From JACMOY01 sp038322575 (GTDB taxonomy: Bacteria; Actinomycetota; Actinomycetes; Actinomycetales; Angustibacteraceae): a stretch of 5,967 nt of DNA. Position 1 is the first letter of the stretch, and every line of letters begins with the position of its first letter. Position numbers and translations under genes: made by a program. The stretch spans positions 1-5,967 of the forward strand of contig JBBQGB010000108.1 of assembly GCA_038322575.1 (NCBI GenBank), in the 5' to 3' direction. Shown piece after piece: positions 1 through 5,940 of this stretch. The notes beneath the pieces were generated by a model. The model was given only the letters and a program-made list of their open reading frames with translations, was not told the origin of the DNA and ran no database searches.

Positions 1-19
1 TCCGTTCGAGCACGAGACC

Positions 20-1840
20 GTGCCGACGTCGCCCGGTGCGCAGCAACGACTCGAGGGCGAGCGCATCGAGGACCTGCACACCGACGTGATCGTCATCGGC
101 AGCGGGCCGGCCGGTGCGTCGGCCGCCCTCTTCCTCGCCACCTACGGCGTCGACCACATCGTCATCACGAAGTACCGGTGGACGGCGAACACCCCCCGAG
201 CGCACATCACCAACCAGCGGACCGTCGAGATCATGCGCGACATGGGCATCGAGCAGGACGTCATCAACCAGGCGACGCCGCACGAGCTGATGGGCGACAC
301 GGTCTTCTGCAGCAGCCTCGCCGGCGACGAGATCGGCCGGGTGCACACCTGGGGCACCCACCCCCTGCGCGAGGCCGACTACCTTCTGGCCAGCCCGTCG
401 ATGAACTGCGACCTGCCGCAGACGCTGTTCGAGCCGATCCTCGTGGGCCACGCCGCCTCGCGCGGCAGCCGGTTCCGGTTCGACACCGAGTACGTCAGCC
501 TGACGCAGGACGACGACGGGGTCACGGTGCTCGTGCGTGACCGGCTCTCGGGCCACGAGTACCGGATCCGTGCGCGCTACGCGATCGCCGCCGACGGCGG
601 CCGCAGCCAGGTGGTCGCGGACCTCGGGCTGCCCATGGCCGGCGAGATGGACATCGCCGGCAGCATGAACATCGTCTTCCACGCCGACCTCTCGGCGCTG
701 GTCTCCCACCGCCCCAGCGTCCTGTACTGGGTGCTGCAGCCCGGCGCGACCATCGGCGGGATCGGGCTCGGCCTGGTGCGCATGGTGCGACCGTGGAACG
801 AGTGGCTGATCACGTGGGGGTACGACATCACCCAACCGCCGCCCGAGGTCGACGAGGCGATGGCCGTGTCGATCGTGCACAACCTGGTCGGGGACGACTC
901 GGTGCCGGTGACGATCCGCTCGGTGTCGTTGTGGGGCAACAACCGCATGCACGCCGAGCGCTACCGCGAGGGCCGGGTGTTCGCCGTCGGCGACGCCGTG
1001 CACCGCCACCCGCCGTCGAACGGCCTGGGGTCGAACACCTCGATCCAGGACTCGTACAACCTGGCGTGGAAGCTCGCCTATGTGCTGCAGGGACGGGCGG
1101 GAGAGGGCCTGCTCGACAGCTTCGACCAGGAGCGTCCCCCGGTGGGCGAGCAGATCGTCCTGCGCGCGAACAAGAGCATCGAGGAGTTCGGCGCGATCCT
1201 CGAGGCGCTCGGGCTCGACGACACCCTCGACGTCGCCGCCATGCAGGCCAGCATCGCCGGGCGCGCCGACGACACGCCGGAGGCAGCGCTCAAGCGCGAT
1301 CGGCTGCGCAAGGCCCTGGAGCTGAAGGACTACGAGTTCAACGCCCACGGCGTCGAGCTCGGCCAGCGGTACCGGTCGGGCGCAGTCGTCCCCGACGGCA
1401 CCCCCGAGCCGGGGTACACCCGCGACCCCGAGCTGTACTACCACCCCACCACCTGGCCCGGAGCCCGGCTGCCGCACTGCTGGCTCGGTCAGGACGGCCG
1501 GCGGGTCAGCACCCACGACCTGGCCGGCAAGGGCGCGTTCGCCCTGTTCACCGGCATCAGCGGCCAGGCCTGGGCCGAGGCGGCGGCGCAGGTGGCGTCC
1601 GAGCTGGGCATCGACCTGCGGACGGTCGTCATCGGCCCGGGCCGCGAGTACACCGACCTCTACGACGACTGGGCCCGGCTGCGCGAGGTCGCCGAGCACG
1701 GCGCCGTGCTCGTGCGACCCGACGCCCACGTCGCCTGGCGGTCCGCGGGGCTCGCCACCGACCCTCGCGGCGACCTGCGCGCTGCGCTCACCACCCTGCT
1801 CGACCGGCGCGTCCCCGCGCTCGACCCCGACAGGGGCTGA
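20..1840 (+). CDS. FAD-dependent aromatic hydroxylase (2,4-dichlorophenol 6-monooxygenase/phenol hydroxylase-like)
   Basis: Predicted cytosolic flavoprotein that would use NAD(P)H and O2 to hydroxylate a phenolic or other aromatic substrate. Visible motifs: the dinucleotide-binding GSGPAG at residues 27-32 after a beta strand (DVIVI); TPRAHITNQRT at 58-68, typical of the TfdB branch; the DG fingerprint AADGGRS at 190-196; and the FAD-ribityl GD motif VFAVGDAVHRHPP at 320-332, followed by NGLGSNTSIQDSYNLAWKLA. From about residue 470 there is a thioredoxin-like C-terminal domain (PGARLPH at 480-486, then a VLVRPDAHVAWR segment near 563-574) as in phenol hydroxylases. At 606 aa it matches the usual ~590-620 aa. 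The GTG at 20 puts the GxGxxG at a normal distance, but no good Shine-Dalgarno precedes it and the frame is open to the left edge, so the start could lie outside. It stands alone and is convergent with the next gene. The family is secure; the substrate cannot be read from sequence, and catabolic or secondary-metabolite roles are both possible. Confidence 0.9.
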   Translation: MPTSPGAQQRLEGERIEDLHTDVIVIGSGPAGASAALFLATYGVDHIVITKYRWTANTPRAHITNQRTVEIMRDMGIEQDVINQATPHELMGDTVFCSSLAGDEIGRVHTWGTHPLREADYLLASPSMNCDLPQTLFEPILVGHAASRGSRFRFDTEYVSLTQDDDGVTVLVRDRLSGHEYRIRARYAIAADGGRSQVVADLGLPMAGEMDIAGSMNIVFHADLSALVSHRPSVLYWVLQPGATIGGIGLGLVRMVRPWNEWLITWGYDITQPPPEVDEAMAVSIVHNLVGDDSVPVTIRSVSLWGNNRMHAERYREGRVFAVGDAVHRHPPSNGLGSNTSIQDSYNLAWKLAYVLQGRAGEGLLDSFDQERPPVGEQIVLRANKSIEEFGAILEALGLDDTLDVAAMQASIAGRADDTPEAALKRDRLRKALELKDYEFNAHGVELGQRYRSGAVVPDGTPEPGYTRDPELYYHPTTWPGARLPHCWLGQDGRRVSTHDLAGKGAFALFTGISGQAWAEAAAQVASELGIDLRTVVIGPGREYTDLYDDWARLREVAEHGAVLVRPDAHVAWRSAGLATDPRGDLRAALTTLLDRRVPALDPDRG

Positions 1841-1852
1841 CCGCGGGTCGGG

Positions 1853-1870
1853 CGACGGCCCTCACCGTCG
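1853..1870. terminator. Possible hairpin between convergent genes
   Basis: CGACGG at 1853-1858 and CCGTCG at 1865-1870 form a perfect 6-bp GC-rich stem with a 6-nt loop, starting 12 nt after the hydroxylase stop codon and lying before the end of the convergent methyltransferase gene. There is no T-run on either side, so it is not a canonical intrinsic terminator. Actinobacterial terminators often lack U-tracts, which is the only reason to keep it. The 10-mer CACCGTCGGC also occurs twice here (1863-1872 and 1907-1916). Confidence 0.25.
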
Positions 1871-1948
1871 GCGCGGGCGGGACCAACTCGCTCACCGCGT
1901 CGGAAACACCGTCGGCAGGGTCGGTCCTGGTGGGTCCCCCGAGGCCCC

Positions 1949-2746
1949 TTAGCCGGTCCTGGTGGCGACGACCTCGAGGTAGGGCGAGGGGATGTCGCAG
2001 GTCCCGTCGGTGGCGGTGTTGTGCTCGTCGGCCAGCGCGGTCCAGTCCCGGGCGAAGGCGGCCGCCCCGTCGGCGGGCAGGCGCGTCAGGGCGGTGGCGA
2101 CCGGGCCGAACCAGTCCCGGAACAGCGCGAACAGGCTGGCCGTGGAGTGGTGGACGAAGTGGGCTCGCTGGGTGGTGAGGTGCACGTCGGCCACGAGCCC
2201 GGCGAAGAGCTCGTCGAGCCGGTCCGGCGTCCCCCAGGCCGCCGGGGGGAGCACCCCGGCGGCGGGCGGCAGGTAGCGGGCCTGGAGTGCGAACTGGGCG
2301 CCGACCCAGCTGTCCGGCGTCCAGTTGGCCATGCCGAGCCGGCCACCCGGGCGCAGCACCCGCATCAGCTCCGCGGCGGTCCTGCCCTGGTCGGGGGCGA
2401 ACATCGCCCCGAAGGTGGAAGTGACCACGTCGAAGCTGCCGTCGGGGAACGGCAGCGCCTGGGCGTCAGCGGTCCGGGTGGCCAGTGGCAGTCCCTCGGC
2501 GTCGGCGCGGGCCCGGGCGTGCTCGAGCAGCTCAGGCACGTAGTCGGTGCAGGTCACCTGCGCCCACCGGCGAGCCGCGGCCAGGGCGGTGTTCCCCGCG
2601 CCGCCGGCCACGTCCAGGACGCGTTCGCCGGCGTGCACGCCCAGCGCCCGGACGAGCAGCTCCCCGACGACCACCTGCGAGACGCCGATCCGGTGGAAGT
2701 CACCGCGCGCCCACACGCTTCGCTGGTCTCGCGTCACGTCGTCCAT
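1949..2746 (-). CDS. Class I SAM-dependent methyltransferase (UbiE/Methyltransf_11-like)
   Basis: A 265-aa cytosolic methyltransferase with the Rossmann-like SAM-binding core. Motif I is VLDVAGGAGNTALA at residues 43-56. The acidic end of strand 2 is VTCTDYVPELLEHARA at 64-79. Motif II/III is ADAQALPFPDGSFDVV at 93-108, and the post-core RVLRPGGRLGMANWTPDSW is at 129-147. This pattern is that of UbiE/COQ5-like and related small-molecule C- or O-methyltransferases. The acceptor is not deducible, and no quinone-pathway gene lies beside it. The ATG at 2746 is chosen because GGAAGGTGG stands 8 nt upstream. The open frame continues back to 3022, but that extension is low-complexity Arg/Pro-rich and runs into the divergent membrane-protein gene, so it is not coding. 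Stop is TAA. The gene converges on the hydroxylase with a 108-nt gap and is divergent from the membrane-protein gene, so it is probably monocistronic. Confidence 0.9.
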   Translation of the reverse strand: MDDVTRDQRSVWARGDFHRIGVSQVVVGELLVRALGVHAGERVLDVAGGAGNTALAAARRWAQVTCTDYVPELLEHARARADAEGLPLATRTADAQALPFPDGSFDVVTSTFGAMFAPDQGRTAAELMRVLRPGGRLGMANWTPDSWVGAQFALQARYLPPAAGVLPPAAWGTPDRLDELFAGLVADVHLTTQRAHFVHHSTASLFALFRDWFGPVATALTRLPADGAAAFARDWTALADEHNTATDGTCDIPSPYLEVVATRTG

Positions 2747-2754
2747 GTGCGGCA

Positions 2755-2763
2755 CCACCTTCC
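2755..2763 (-). promoter_or_regulatory. Shine-Dalgarno that fixes the methyltransferase start
   Basis: Read on the minus strand this is GGAAGGTGG, 8 nt before the ATG at 2746. It is the strongest ribosome-binding site in the left half of the window and decides between this start and the much longer upstream open frame. Confidence 0.75.
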
Positions 2764-2881
2764 GGGACCGGCCGTTCCGCAGGACAGTGAACGCCCGACG
2801 AGGTCCCCGCCGCAACGACTCCCGGTGATGGCCGGGGTCGCGGCGAGCCCGCTGCAGCACTGGTTCCGGTGGTGGCCGCCG

Positions 2882-2911
2882 ATTATCCTGGCGCGCGAGA
2901 GGGGGTGTCTG
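2882..2911 (-). promoter_or_regulatory. Candidate promoter for the UbiE-like methyltransferase
   Basis: On the minus strand, CAGACA (2911-2906, 4/6 to TTGACA) and GATAAT (2887-2882, 5/6 to TATAAT) are separated by 18 bp. This would start RNA near 2875 and leave a leader of about 130 nt before the ATG at 2746. GATAAT sits in the only AT-rich spot of the divergent gap. The -35 half overlaps the region just before the start codon of the opposite gene. The call rests on consensus matches only. Confidence 0.35.
2884..2889 (+). promoter_or_regulatory. Candidate -10 element for the small membrane protein
   Basis: TATCCT fits the actinobacterial TANNNT -10 pattern and would start RNA about 20 nt before the ATG at 2916. 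No convincing -35 is found 16-18 bp upstream. It overlaps the opposite-strand GATAAT, so the two promoters would compete. A purine-rich GAGAGGGGG at 2897-2905 could serve as the ribosome-binding site. Confidence 0.3.
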
Positions 2912-2915
2912 CGTC

Positions 2916-3419
2916 ATGACTGCGTCGATGAACCAGCTGGCTGTCGCCAGCCGCTCAAGCCACGTCGGTCGGGTGGTCCGCGTGGCGGGCCCGGCTCTGG
3001 TGGCCGCCGTCCCCGTGGTCACGTGGTGGCTGGTCGGCGACCTGTCGACGGTGTCGCTGGCCGACGACCCCGACTACGCGTTCCGCCCGATGACGCTGAG
3101 CCCGATGACCGAGCGGGCCGTGGGGATCGCGTCCCTGGCTCTCGCGGTGGGCGCGGTGGCGGTGCTGGCGTGGGCCACCCGGCGCCGAGCCCTGGACCGA
3201 CGGTGGTGGACCGTCCTGGGCCTGCTCGCGGCCGCCGGGTGCATCGTCGGGCTCGGGTGGCGGGTCCTGACCGCCGGCGTCATCGGGGCGAACATCGGCG
3301 CAGGCCTGTTCATCCTCGTCGGTGGCCCGGTCGTCGCCGCCCTGGTGCTCTTCGCACTGGCGCGATCGGTCTTCCTCCTGGTTCGGGCCAACAGGCGCCA
3401 CCCACTCGCCGGGTCGTAG
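2916..3419 (+). CDS. Small four-helix membrane protein of unknown function
   Basis: I do not assign a function. The 167-aa product has a basic N-terminus and four hydrophobic segments: about residues 23-41 (ending WWLVG), 66-87, 97-117 (starting WWTVLGLL) and 124-156. It ends in a basic tail (RANRRHPLAGS). Between helices 1 and 2 is a polar loop (42-65) containing DDPDYAFRPMTLSP, the most distinctive part. By the positive-inside rule (Arg clusters at 89-96 and 150-161, basic N-terminus) this loop should be outside and both ends inside. No catalytic or transport motif is visible. The ATG at 2916 is preceded by a G-rich stretch (2901-2905). The gene is divergent from the methyltransferase and convergent with the decayed gene at 3490-3679. 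Coding character is supported by third-position GC, a coherent hydrophobicity pattern and lack of a better frame. Similar short membrane proteins are usually annotated hypothetical in actinobacteria. Confidence 0.8.
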   Translation: MTASMNQLAVASRSSHVGRVVRVAGPALVAAVPVVTWWLVGDLSTVSLADDPDYAFRPMTLSPMTERAVGIASLALAVGAVAVLAWATRRRALDRRWWTVLGLLAAAGCIVGLGWRVLTAGVIGANIGAGLFILVGGPVVAALVLFALARSVFLLVRANRRHPLAGS

Positions 3420-3489
3420 TCGGAACGCCACGAGTCGTCCGACGAGCCTGGGGCGGCAGCATCGCCGGGCGCGACGGGTAGCGCCCGGG

Positions 3490-3679
3490 TTACCACCGTT
3501 CGAGGCGTCTGCGGACTGGGCTGACTGCCCTACGTCCTGTCCTCCAGACGTCCACCTCGCGACGGACGTCCGGCTCGAGTCCGGACGCCGAGCGCACGAT
3601 CACGCGGACGTCCTGACCGGCGTCCAGCAGCCGTCGCACCACCTGCGCCCCGATCGAGCCGTGTGGTGACCACGGTCAT
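3490..3679 (-). pseudogene. Decayed N-terminal fragment of an NmrA/SDR-like NAD(P)-binding oxidoreductase
   Basis: On the minus strand an ATG at 3679, with CAGGG 7 nt upstream, opens MTVVTT in one frame. The next frame, from about 3660, reads GSIGAQVVRRLLDAG then QDVRVIVRSASG before stopping at TAA 3492-3490. Joined, these recreate the first strand, glycine-rich loop, first helix and second strand of NmrA-type atypical SDR proteins, which typically begin MTVLVTGATGSIG. The observed DNA between ATG and GSIG is about 8 nt shorter than that pattern needs, so the frame is broken within the dinucleotide-binding loop. In the GSIG frame a TGA overlaps the old ATG, so that frame has no proper start. 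After about residue 40 no family similarity is recognisable, so the remaining ~200-250 residues are missing as well. It lies 80 nt downstream of the stop of the DUF480-methyltransferase gene on the same strand and may once have been cotranscribed with it. Confidence 0.65.
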
Positions 3680-3759
3680 GGCGTGCCCTGCGTCAGCAGC
3701 GGTCGGACACCATTCGACACCACGGGCGTCCGCACCGTCGGAGCTCGGCTCGACCGCAC

Positions 3760-4995
3760 TCAGCCAGGCTTGCGCGCGATGACGTAGAGCCGCTGGGTGG
3801 TCTCGCCGCGGCGTGCGACCGGCCCGCGGCGGTACCACTCGACGTCCACCAGGTTGGCTCGCTCGGTGACCGCCACGACCTCGGCGGTGTCGTGCAGGAC
3901 GACGTCGAGGTCGATCTCGTGGTCGAACCACGTCGTCATGGTGCGGACCTCGGCGCCCGCGTGCAGGGCCAGCACCAGCCACCCACCTGGCTCCAGCGGC
4001 CGCACGAGCGCGTCAACGGCGCCCGGCAGCTCTGTGGGGCCGAGGTGGATCAGGGAGTACCAGCCGAGGACCGCGGCCCACCCCGACTCGTGGGCCGGAC
4101 GCATCAGTGCGCGGAGGTCGCCGACCTCGTACCGCCCCTCGGGGTAGCGCGCCCGGGCCTGCTCGACCATCTCGGGCGTCAGGTCGATGCCGGTGGCGTC
4201 GGCTCCCGCCGCGGCGAGATACGCCGTCACGTGGCCCGGGCCGCAACCCACCTCGACCACCGGGTGGGTCCCCGCGTGCGCTGCAACCCGGTCGAGCAGC
4301 CACCGTTCGAACGGCAGCTCGGCCAGCTCGTCGGTCAGGGCATCGGCGTACGACGCGGCGACGGCAGCGTAAGTGGCACGCACCTTGGCGTCACGCGCCT
4401 CGGCACCGCCCGCCAAGACCACGTCGCGATCGACCACAGGTGAGGCAGCGGCCACAGCGGCGCTCGAGCCGCCGACCGGGCCGAGCAGGTGGATCCATCT
4501 GGCGTCCTGCTCGCGTTGCTGCCGTGGCAGCTGGCGCACCAGCGGCCGCTCCCGCCCGGCGAGCCGCACGAGACACGCCTCGACGGCGTCGCGGTCGGGG
4601 AATGCGTGCAGTCGCTCGCAGCGGGTGCGCAGCGCGCCCGCCGGCTGGGCGCCGCGCAGCAGCAGCACGGTCATCAGCGCACGCTCGTCGTCCGCGAGGT
4701 CGAGGCGCACCGACAGCGTCTGCAGGTGCTTCAGGGTCCGGCGCCCACGGTCGTCCCAGGTGACCGCAGCCAGGCCGCGCCGCTTGAGCTCGCGCAGCGT
4801 GTGGTGCACGAGATCCTCGCCGTAGTCGACCACCGGCTCACGACTGCTCGTCTGGTTGCAGGCGGTGCGCAGCGAGTTCACCGTCATCGGGTAGCTGGAG
4901 GGAACGGTGACCTCCTTCTCGAGGAGGCTGCCGAGTACGCGCTGCTCCTCGGCAGTCAGGACGGGCACCTCGAACGGTCCGCTCGTCTCGCTCAC
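3760..4995 (-). CDS. YceH/DUF480 domain fused to a C-terminal SAM-dependent methyltransferase
   Basis: A 411-aa two-domain protein. The N-terminal half follows the YceH (DUF480) family: LTAEEQRVLGSLLEKE at residues 13-28, YPMTVNSLRTACNQ near 35-48 with SSREPV at 50-55, LLLRGAQPAGALRTR at 111-125, and RWIHLLGP at 166-173. YceH proteins consist of tandem winged-helix folds of unclear function. After an Ala-rich linker (about 174-200) comes a class I methyltransferase: motif I VVEVGCGPGHVTAYLA at 246-261, GIDLTPEMVEQARARYP at 269-285, and LEPGGWLVLALHAG at 334-347. It is cytosolic; whether it binds nucleic acid and what it methylates are unknown. E. coli YceH is about 215 aa and has no methyltransferase. 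The GTG at 4995 is preferred: it lies just before the conserved domain and behind a -10-like TAGCCT. The frame continues to an ATG at 5112, but that has no ribosome-binding site and the added residues are low-complexity. Confidence 0.88.
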   Translation of the reverse strand: MSETSGPFEVPVLTAEEQRVLGSLLEKEVTVPSSYPMTVNSLRTACNQTSSREPVVDYGEDLVHHTLRELKRRGLAAVTWDDRGRRTLKHLQTLSVRLDLADDERALMTVLLLRGAQPAGALRTRCERLHAFPDRDAVEACLVRLAGRERPLVRQLPRQQREQDARWIHLLGPVGGSSAAVAAASPVVDRDVVLAGGAEARDAKVRATYAAVAASYADALTDELAELPFERWLLDRVAAHAGTHPVVEVGCGPGHVTAYLAAAGADATGIDLTPEMVEQARARYPEGRYEVGDLRALMRPAHESGWAAVLGWYSLIHLGPTELPGAVDALVRPLEPGGWLVLALHAGAEVRTMTTWFDHEIDLDVVLHDTAEVVAVTERANLVDVEWYRRGPVARRGETTQRLYVIARKPG

Positions 4996-5002
4996 CCGCC
5001 GC

Positions 5003-5008
5003 AGGCTA
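5003..5008 (-). promoter_or_regulatory. Candidate -10 for a leaderless DUF480-methyltransferase mRNA
   Basis: On the minus strand TAGCCT (fits TANNNT) ends exactly 7 nt before the GTG at 4995, the spacing expected if transcription begins on the start codon. No Shine-Dalgarno lies between (GCGGCGG only). The best -35-like match is TCGACG (4/6), about 20 bp further upstream, which is a long spacing. Leaderless genes are common in actinobacteria; the assignment here is inference. Confidence 0.4.
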
Positions 5009-5362
5009 ACCAAGGTCGGCCGGAACGTCGTCGAACCAGTACAGGACGGCAGCCGAGGCCAGCGGTCAGGCGCTTTCGCACCCACCTGCGCCAATGGACG
5101 CACTCGTTGCATAGATCAGCTCAGAAGCACCGGGCCAGGCTGCGATCAAGAGGCGCTGCACACCGCCCACTTAGACGCATTACCTATGAGCATTTGTGGA
5201 GCATCTAGATCTGAGGAGGCTGTTCTCGTCTGGGGCATGGTGAACGGCGGGCATCGACCGGGGCGTGGCGGTCGGACGTGCGGCAGGGGCGAGATGGTGG
5301 GCTGGTGAAGAATTTAGTTGAGACGACGATGTGAGTCAGCGCCAGGACAGCCTTTCGCGTGA

Positions 5363-5389
5363 CCGACACGGGGGTACGTCACGTGTCGG
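5363..5389. repeat. 8-bp inverted repeat upstream of the membrane-protein gene
   Basis: CCGACACG (5363-5370) and CGTGTCGG (5382-5389) are perfect inverted repeats with an 11-nt spacer, centred about 53 bp before the ATG at 5429. The spacer and right arm include ACGTCACGT. As DNA it could be a dimeric regulator site; as RNA a leader hairpin. No T-run follows, so a terminator role is unlikely. Confidence 0.45.
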
Positions 5390-5428
5390 CAACATCAAGG
5401 CGCTCGCGCGGATGCCGATGGGGTTGAC

Positions 5429-5860
5429 ATGACTCGAAAGGTCGCGCGCGGGCGCTTGCTGCGATGGCGGCCTGCGCCGGCGGCTCCCGATCTGGTGGCT
5501 CGCGGACCTGTCCGCCGGTGGCGAACAGCCCGGGACCGTGGCTTGCCGTCGCTGATGTGGGTGATGCTGGTTGGCTATGTGATCGGGCTCGCGGCCCACA
5601 GGGGCACCAGTTTTGAGCCGGGCGTGGACGGGGTGCTGGGGCTGCTGACGACGATCGTGCCGGCGGTCGTGTGCTGGGCCGCAGTGGGCACGGCTGGGCC
5701 TCGGCGCCGAGAGGTGACGTGCTTGGCGCTTGGGGTCAGCGCCTACGCCGCTGGCGCCATCGTGCTGGTCGGCTTCACGTGGTCGGGGTCCTCGCTGCCA
5801 TATCCCTCCCTCGCCGACCTCTTTTACGGCTCTCCTGTCGTTTCCGTGGGCGCGGTTTGA
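5429..5860 (+). pseudogene. N-terminal part of a membrane protein (GGDEF/EAL-sensor-like) cut by an insertion sequence
   Basis: Codons 1-133 (to 5827) are host sequence. The last ten residues before the TGA at 5860 are translated from the IS end. The native part has a basic, proline-containing N-terminus (1-38), then hydrophobic segments at about 40-56, 67-86 and 97-117, then SGSSLPYPSLADLFY at 119-133. A Pro-Ser-x-AD-x-x-Y motif just after a helix is familiar to me from membrane N-termini of actinobacterial GGDEF or GGDEF-EAL proteins (PSxADxxYLxFYP), where further helices and a cyclic-di-GMP domain follow. That identification is from memory of the motif and is moderate at best. The frame breaks exactly where the IS terminal repeat starts (GGCTCT after TAC). 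The ATG at 5429 has GGGG 5 nt upstream, an ordinary but not strong site. As it stands only a three-helix stub could be made, with no signalling domain. Confidence 0.6.
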
Positions 5861-5876
5861 CCGGCTGAACGTGCAA

Positions 5877-5940
5877 CACGCCGTCCCTGTCTAGGTTTTG
5901 GGCTGTCGAAGGTCCAAGACTCAGAGCGGGGAACGGCGTG
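5877..5940 (+). promoter_or_regulatory. Predicted leader hairpin hiding the transposase ribosome-binding site and start codon
   Basis: CACGCCGT at 5877-5884 pairs perfectly with ACGGCGTG at 5933-5940. With A5932 bulged, CCC 5885-5887 pairs with GGG 5929-5931, and 5888-5890 pair with 5926-5928 (two G-U). This gives 14 pairs enclosing the Shine-Dalgarno GGGG (5928-5931) and the GTG at 5938. A -10-like TAGGTT at 5892-5897 lies inside the loop, so an RNA started from it (near 5904) would lack the left arm and remain translatable. Confidence 0.45.

Larger units (their letters stand above)
4996..5428. other. Intergenic region, no gene supported
   Basis: About 430 bp between the divergent DUF480-methyltransferase gene and the interrupted membrane-protein gene. 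Open frames here are short or are tails of shadows of the neighbouring gene, and none gives a recognisable protein. Positions 5101-5220 are about 56% GC by hand count, well below the flanks, and include overlapping palindromes ATCTAGAT/AGATCT at 5203-5212. A perfect GAGGAGG at 5213-5219 has no ATG, GTG or TTG at normal spacing. No tRNA cloverleaf, CRISPR-like repeats or riboswitch core was seen. Confidence 0.6.

Noticed and set aside
793..2178. Plus-strand open frame of 461 codons overlapping the hydroxylase
   Set aside because: Arg/Ala/Pro-rich shadow of the hydroxylase frame that also crosses into the convergent gene; no recognisable domain.
2747..3022. N-terminal extension of the UbiE-like methyltransferase
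   Set aside because: The extension is basic low-complexity sequence overlapping the divergent gene, and a clear GGAAGGTGG ribosome-binding site marks ATG 2746 as the start.
3419..3443. GTCGGA/TCCGAC hairpin after the membrane-protein gene
   Set aside because: Six pairs around a 13-nt loop with no T-run; not distinguishable from chance in GC-rich DNA.
2021..3481. Long plus-strand open frame (486 codons)
   Set aside because: It is antisense to the methyltransferase, then runs out of frame through the membrane-protein gene. The translation is Gly/Arg/Pro-rich with no motif, as expected of a high-GC shadow frame.
3530..3982. Minus-strand open frame of 150 codons
   Set aside because: Its first two thirds are a shadow of the methyltransferase domain. 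Only the part from ATG 3679 matters, as the start of the frameshifted fragment listed above.
4996..5112. Start of the DUF480-methyltransferase at ATG 5112
   Set aside because: No ribosome-binding site, no family similarity in the extra 39 residues, and a -10-like element lies inside the extension.
5213..5309. GAGGAGG followed by a 23-codon frame from ATG 5238
   Set aside because: The spacing from the Shine-Dalgarno to ATG is about 18 nt, too long, and the peptide is Gly/Arg-rich with no leader-peptide logic.
5310..5428. Cyclic-di-GMP riboswitch upstream of the putative GGDEF-type gene
   Set aside because: The inverted repeat lacks the conserved GEMM core and tetraloop-receptor elements; it is only a simple stem.
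5424..5429. Perfect TTGACA (-35 consensus) overlapping the ATG at 5429
   Set aside because: No -10-like hexamer lies 16-19 bp downstream, and it would start RNA inside the gene; probably chance.
5857..5897. TTGACC paired with TAGGTT as the IS promoter
   Set aside because: The spacer is 29 bp, far too long for sigma-70-type recognition. TAGGTT alone is kept as a possible -10.
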